Positions 59,856-64,000 of a stretch of 64,000 bases of DNA are shown here, piece after piece. The first letter of the stretch is position 1. The number at the start of each line of letters is the position of its first letter. Location: the NCBI GenBank assembly GCA_035079385.1, contig JAVHKY010000043.1, positions 372,001 through 436,000 of the forward strand, read 5' to 3'. The position numbers and the translations under genes were made by a program. The notes below the pieces were generated by a model. It saw nothing but the letters and a program-made list of their open reading frames with translations. It did no database searches and was not told where the DNA came from. The stretch comes from Aspidiotus rigidus. Taxonomy: Eukaryota > Arthropoda > Insecta > Hemiptera > Diaspididae.

Positions 59856-60228
59856 CTGCCGTACAAAGTTAAATTGACGTGCGAAAACAACGATCACCGA
59901 GACGAGGCGTTCGGATCAATGGGCTGTATGTGTGTTGGCAACGAAGCTTCGTATTCACACACCACTACTATCACAGTCGATTGCATATCAGTGCATATAC
60001 GTCCCTTTTTTGGACGTATATGCATCGCGAGGTGAAAAATGTACCATATCTGAAGATTGAGCACTTATCGAAGAAAATTATTATAATCATCGAATTCTGC
60101 GTTGAAAATTGCTAAAAGTGAGCAACTTATGCGATCTTAATATCTTTCGAATACATTTTTATATTCTTTTTGATACTTTTCCGTGATCGTTGTTTTCGCA
60201 TATACGTCTATTCAACTTTATACGGCAG
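59856..60228. mobile_element. MITE inserted in the AT-rich ORF cluster
   Basis: The left end CTGCCGTACAAAGTTAAATT and right end CAACTTTATACGGCAG are inverted, as are CGAAAACAACGATCACCG and CGTGATCGTTGTTTTCG further in. Flanked by ATTA on each side (59852-59855, 60229-60232). No transposase. Confidence 0.75.
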
Positions 60229-60285
60229 ATTAGGTATGTATCACTGTGCCTCCTAGATTAGAATTATAATTACTCGGTTAAAATC

Positions 60286-60610
60286 ATGAAAAATGAAATA
60301 TTAAATAATATATATACCGGTAATATATTAACCAACAAACATGATGAAAACTTCAATGAGATATTATTGACTTTGGAAGAAAACAATTAAACATACAATT
60401 ATCGAGGAAGAAATTAAATCCACATATTTTAAAAAAGAAATTAGAATAGGCACTCGATGTAAAATCACTCTCTCTAGAGTAATAAGTACTTATGATGATG
60501 AAGATAAAATCACACTTATTTGTAATTATCAATTTAAAGAAGAAATCAGACATTTGAAGATGTTTTTTTCACATCATCGACGTATCATTTGTGGGGAATA
60601 TAAGAGATAA
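60286..60610 (+). pseudogene. Unrecognised AT-rich ORFs, overlapping frames
   Basis: A 34-codon ORF (60286-60390, MKNEILNNIYTGNILTNKHD...) overlaps a second open frame, 60371-60610 (about 79 codons without an early ATG; TYFKKEIRIGTRCKITLS, STYDDEDKITLICNYQ). The overlap looks like one gene with a frameshift. Same Asn/Lys/Glu-rich composition as the ORFs on the far side of the MITE. Not recognised. Confidence 0.4.
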
Positions 60611-60699
60611 GTATTATCAAGTCATTTTTTATATTTTGAAAATTAATGATGAGTGAGCATTGGTAGGTCTCAACTCCTACATGAGAAACACAAAGGAGT

Positions 60700-61035
60700 A
60701 GTCACTACGCTTTACTACGTTAGAGAAATTAGTCACTGGCTTTTGTCTAGATGTACTACATACTAATAGATTTATTAGTCACTGCGATAGAGAAATTAAT
60801 TCCTACGCTTCTTTTTGGGATTTAATGAAAAAGGAAAGAAATTGGTCCCTACACGTCTCTAAGGATTTTTAAAATTGTATTGAAAATTGAGAAAAATTGG
60901 TCTCTACTCTTCACTGTACTTCTTTTTAGGATTTTTAAAATCGAACGAAAAAGTTGAGAGAAATTGATCCCTGCGCTTCTTTTTAAGATTTTTGAAATTC
61001 AATGAAAAATGAGAGAAATTATTTTTAAATTTTTC
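60700..61035. repeat. Degenerate tandem repeat, about 55-65-bp unit
   Basis: Five or six units beginning AGAGAAATT(A/G)GTCCCTAC and containing CTTCTTTTTAGGATTTTTAA, at about 60723, 60785, 60837, 60892, 60957 and 61013. An isolated similar piece is at 61198-61230. Confidence 0.65.
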
Positions 61036-62358
61036 AGGTTAGCAAAAAATATTAAAGAAGTCTCTTACGCTGAAAAAAAAAAAAAAAACAAAAACAAAAA
61101 AAAAGGTATTACTTTGTAAGTGCACCAGAAGGTTTATTTGGTCTTTCTGACCAATTTTCAATGAAAAACTATAAACACAATTTTTTTTCTAAAACATTTT
61201 TGAAATTCAATAAAAAATGAGAGAAATATTAGAATTTTCTTGGTTTTATAAAAGTCTCTTGCTCTAGTAAAAAAAAAAAAACGACAAATTCGTGAAGTAC
61301 GCTAGAAAGAAAAATTGAATAAAAATTTCTTGTATTTTAGGAGTGTTAGAATGTAGCTCTCACGAGAGAGATTTATTTATGCTAAAAATATAGAAAATTG
61401 ATACAGAATTGATACAAAAACTCTCAAATCTTTGAACTAGCAAGGAAGAAAAATAGGGTGAAATTATTCATATTTGGTAAAAAAACAGCTATATATTCAA
61501 GATGAAAAATTGAGGAAATTTGACAATTTTTCGAGAGGTTAAAAAATGAGCTTTGTGTATAGAAATCACTAATATATATCCTCTAAAGTAAAAGAAATTA
61601 CCAATAATTTCCAAATTTTAATACCTTAAAGTATAATAAATTAATTTTTCAACCAAATCTCCATTTTTTCTCAATTTTCTCATTTTTAAAACTGTCTTCA
61701 AAAACCAGAAAACCACTCAGTAAATTAGAGAAATAAGCAAGTGCGCCAGAACGAATATCTCTTATTTACTTAAAGACGTTGAATTACATTCTTTCTCCAT
61801 TAATCATTCTGTTTCTTAGCCATTTCCATAACACCATCTTCGAAAGCTAACATTGAAACCTAAAAGTAGGCCTATATGAGGTTATTTGGAATGAAAGTAC
61901 ATGATTGTAAAGCTCCGATGATGATCTATTTTATATTTGTACACTAGCGAAGGGAAAAAAATTTCATATGGCACCTAAGATATACTTATCTGGAAACGTC
62001 TCTTGTCTTCCTTTAACCTAGTCTGCTTTCATTGACTAATTCGGTAGTTTGTATTTTTTTGATTGACGATGACTACAAAATGTAGATTCAGTATTGTTGC
62101 CCATTTAATTTCGAACAGAGTATGGTGCGTAATTTATACATTGAATCTAACGACTAACTAATGAGGTAGAAAATGTGTGTTTTGTAGGATACCATTTCCA
62201 GCATGAAGAGCATAGTAGGCTACTAGCTTCTTATTACCCTTGAATGAACGCAGTTTCACATCATACTGTTTTCAAATACACGTCAATCCACCATCATTTA
62301 AGGGTTCATCATAAATAAGAATTATGTTGTATCGCAATCTAAAGAACCAATTAGAAAG
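61036..62358. other. Unassigned, A-rich
   Basis: Several short A runs (61075-61105, 61270-61280). No gene recognised. Confidence 0.5.
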
Positions 62359-63628
62359 ATCTAACGACGACATACTCAACGATTAAAACGTACGGAGTAA
62401 TTTGAATAGAGCCACAGAAATGAAAAAACACCGGAGCGCTTTCGATTAAAAAACCATTGTCAACGGGGACGTGAAAGCAACTGAACCAACTCCGGCCGGC
62501 AACAAGAACTACCGAGGAGGACATGACTGAACTAGCGAGTCATCACAATGTGAATCATACTCGTAAACTAATTCAATCAAACCCTCATCAGGTATGTACC
62601 TGTTAAGCACATTTAGGTTATCGTTATTCAGATGGCGAATAATTTCGATGTGTTCTAGCGCGGTACGTTTGAAAGCCGAGGACTCTCTATGGAGGAGGGA
62701 CTCAGATCCCTCTATGAAACCATGGCCAGTGGTAATAAGATGGTCCGCAAAAGCCGAATCACCCAATTTATTCTTTTCCCACGCCTTCCTATGCTCATCT
62801 ATTCTAATTTTGAGCTGACGTCCAGTCTCGCCCATATAAATTCCATTACAATCATTACACTCAATTTTGTAAACCCCGCTTCTTTCGACCAGTGGGGTGG
62901 GGTCCTTTAACTTAACGAACAAGCTTTTTACAGTGTTCAGATTGTAAAACACTGGCCGAAACCCAAATGGGCGGAGGACACGACCTAATTGGGAAGAAAA
63001 TTTCCCCAAAAACGGAAGCCTAATCCAACGTTTCCTACTATCTGACGCTGGATTACGGGGGAGGGAGGTAATGGAATCAAGGCATTTCCGAGTCAATTTC
63101 CTATGGACCATCAAGTCAATATCCAAGCTGATCTCGTTCACTCTGGCCAAGTGCTTTATAGTCGAAAGCTCCTGTTGAAAAGCGAGCTGACCTAATGGAA
63201 TACTCGTCAACCGGTGGATATAACTATTAAAACCGGCATATTTGTGAGCAATCGGGCAGAAAGATCTGCCGTGGACAGTAATATCGGTCGAGGTATCTTT
63301 TCTATATATGGCGAATTCGTGGGCACCTTCTCTATTAGAGATAGTAAGGTCCAATATGAATAACGATAACCTAAATGTGCTTAATAGGTACATACCTGAT
63401 GAAGGTTTGATTGAATTAGTTTACGAGAATGATTCACATTGTGATGACTCGCTAGTTCAGTCATGTCCTCCTCGGTAGTTCTTGTTGCCGGCCGGAGTTG
63501 GTTCAGTTGCTTTCACGTCCTCGTTGACAATGGTTTTTTAATCGAAAGCGCTCCGGTGTTTTTTCATTTCTGTGGCTCTATTCAAATTACTCCGTACGTT
63601 TTAATCGTTGAGTATGTCGTCGTTAGAT
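62359..63628. mobile_element. Penelope-like element, truncated, with inverted terminal copies
   Basis: Bases 62359-62639 and 63358-63628 are reverse complements of about 275 bp with few differences. The left arm is the 3' end of the minus-strand element; the right arm is the same 3' end in plus orientation, so two element ends lie head to head around a 5'-truncated ORF. Such partial inverted arrangements are common for Penelope-like elements. Confidence 0.85.
62509..63393 (-). pseudogene. Penelope-like RT tail and GIY-YIG endonuclease (5'-truncated)
   Basis: 294 codons open. The first 13 codons are antisense sequence of the inverted arm and are not native. Native protein starts near 63354 with LDLTISNREGAHEFAIYRKD, the thumb part just after the Penelope RT palm, then a linker (TIKHLARVNEISLDIDLMVH). 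The GIY-YIG domain starts at GVYKIECNDCNGIYMGETGR, where GVY and IYMG replace GIY and YIG, and carries Arg and the HxLxTGH segment (ADHLITTGHGFIEG). The end is GLIELVYEYDSHCDDS. RT catalytic motifs are missing, so the copy cannot mobilise itself. Confidence 0.85.
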
Positions 63629-64000
63629 GTTTCTGGTCATATTTTAGAGAACCGAATTAATTGCAATTAGAAAGAATTAGAAAAAATTAGAAAGAATAAA
63701 ATTCCCCTTCTTCCACCTGCTGCCGAAGACAAATTATTTGATGTCATTATATTTAAAGACGTACACAAATGATACATATAGGTACATGTGCGACAGGTAA
63801 CTGAATAGAAATACTACGTAGTTATAAAGTCTCTAAACAAAAATCTTTAAAACAGGATATACTGTACAATATTGAATTCTTCTTTTCCACTCTATTCAGA
63901 AACATTTTCAATCGAGTTTAGCACGAGCAAACATTTCTAAAATGAGTCATGTCCTACTACAAGCACAGCGTGCACATTATGTACACTCGACTCAGTTTCA
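63629..64000. other. Unassigned
   Basis: No gene or repeat recognised up to the window edge. Confidence 0.5.

Overview
This is AT-rich eukaryotic DNA with no recognisable intact host gene. The mix of mobile elements (Penelope-like element with a GIY-YIG domain, a Ty3/gypsy element with a SAP-domain Gag, KRBA2/Ginger-like integrases with CXC tails, FLYWCH/SWIM MULEs, a ZBED-type hAT, Tigger/pogo derivatives, tRNA-derived SINEs) and short GT-AG introns (66-84 bp) fit an arthropod, probably an insect. I cannot name the species from the sequence.

Layout. 0.36-4.6 kb: a TIR element with TA flanks, filled by nested insertions: a hAT element at its left tip, itself interrupted by a copy of repeat family A, then a 51-bp-arm hairpin and a copy of repeat family B. 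5.5-7.2 kb: a MITE and a broken FLYWCH/MULE transposase gene. 10.1-13.3 kb: an element with about 420-bp inverted repeats around an intron-bearing, frameshifted gene that joins zinc-finger-like motifs, a FEN1/XPG-like PIN nuclease and a CXC domain. 16-23 kb: LINE fragment, SINE, foldback, a Ginger-like element with a CXC tail, and a dispersed repeat. 26.0-27.8 kb: a family A element holding about 35 copies of a 45-bp unit. 28-30 kb: Penelope and gypsy relics and a Tigger-type element. 30-40 kb: mostly unassigned, with a perfect-TIR MITE and a 340-bp GA tract. 40.9-46.0 kb: MULE/SWIM element, second Ginger-like element, tRNA-derived SINE and a nearly full-length KRBA2-like integrase pseudogene. 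46.6-52.1 kb: an apparently intact, young Ty3/gypsy LTR retrotransposon (gag and pol open, LTRs differing at about two positions). 52.6-55.2 kb: family B copy interrupted by a family A copy. 58.7-60.6 kb: a MITE and a cluster of small, AT-rich, damaged ORFs I do not recognise. 62.4-63.6 kb: a head-to-head Penelope-like element with GIY-YIG domain.

The only cooperating gene set is gag plus pol of the LTR element. The most unusual items are the TIR-bounded minisatellite carriers (family A), the long-TIR element with a FEN1-like/CXC gene, the recurrence of CXC domains in unrelated mobile proteins, and the AT-rich ORF cluster near 59-60.6 kb. All family assignments rest on remembered motifs read by eye; no database search was run.
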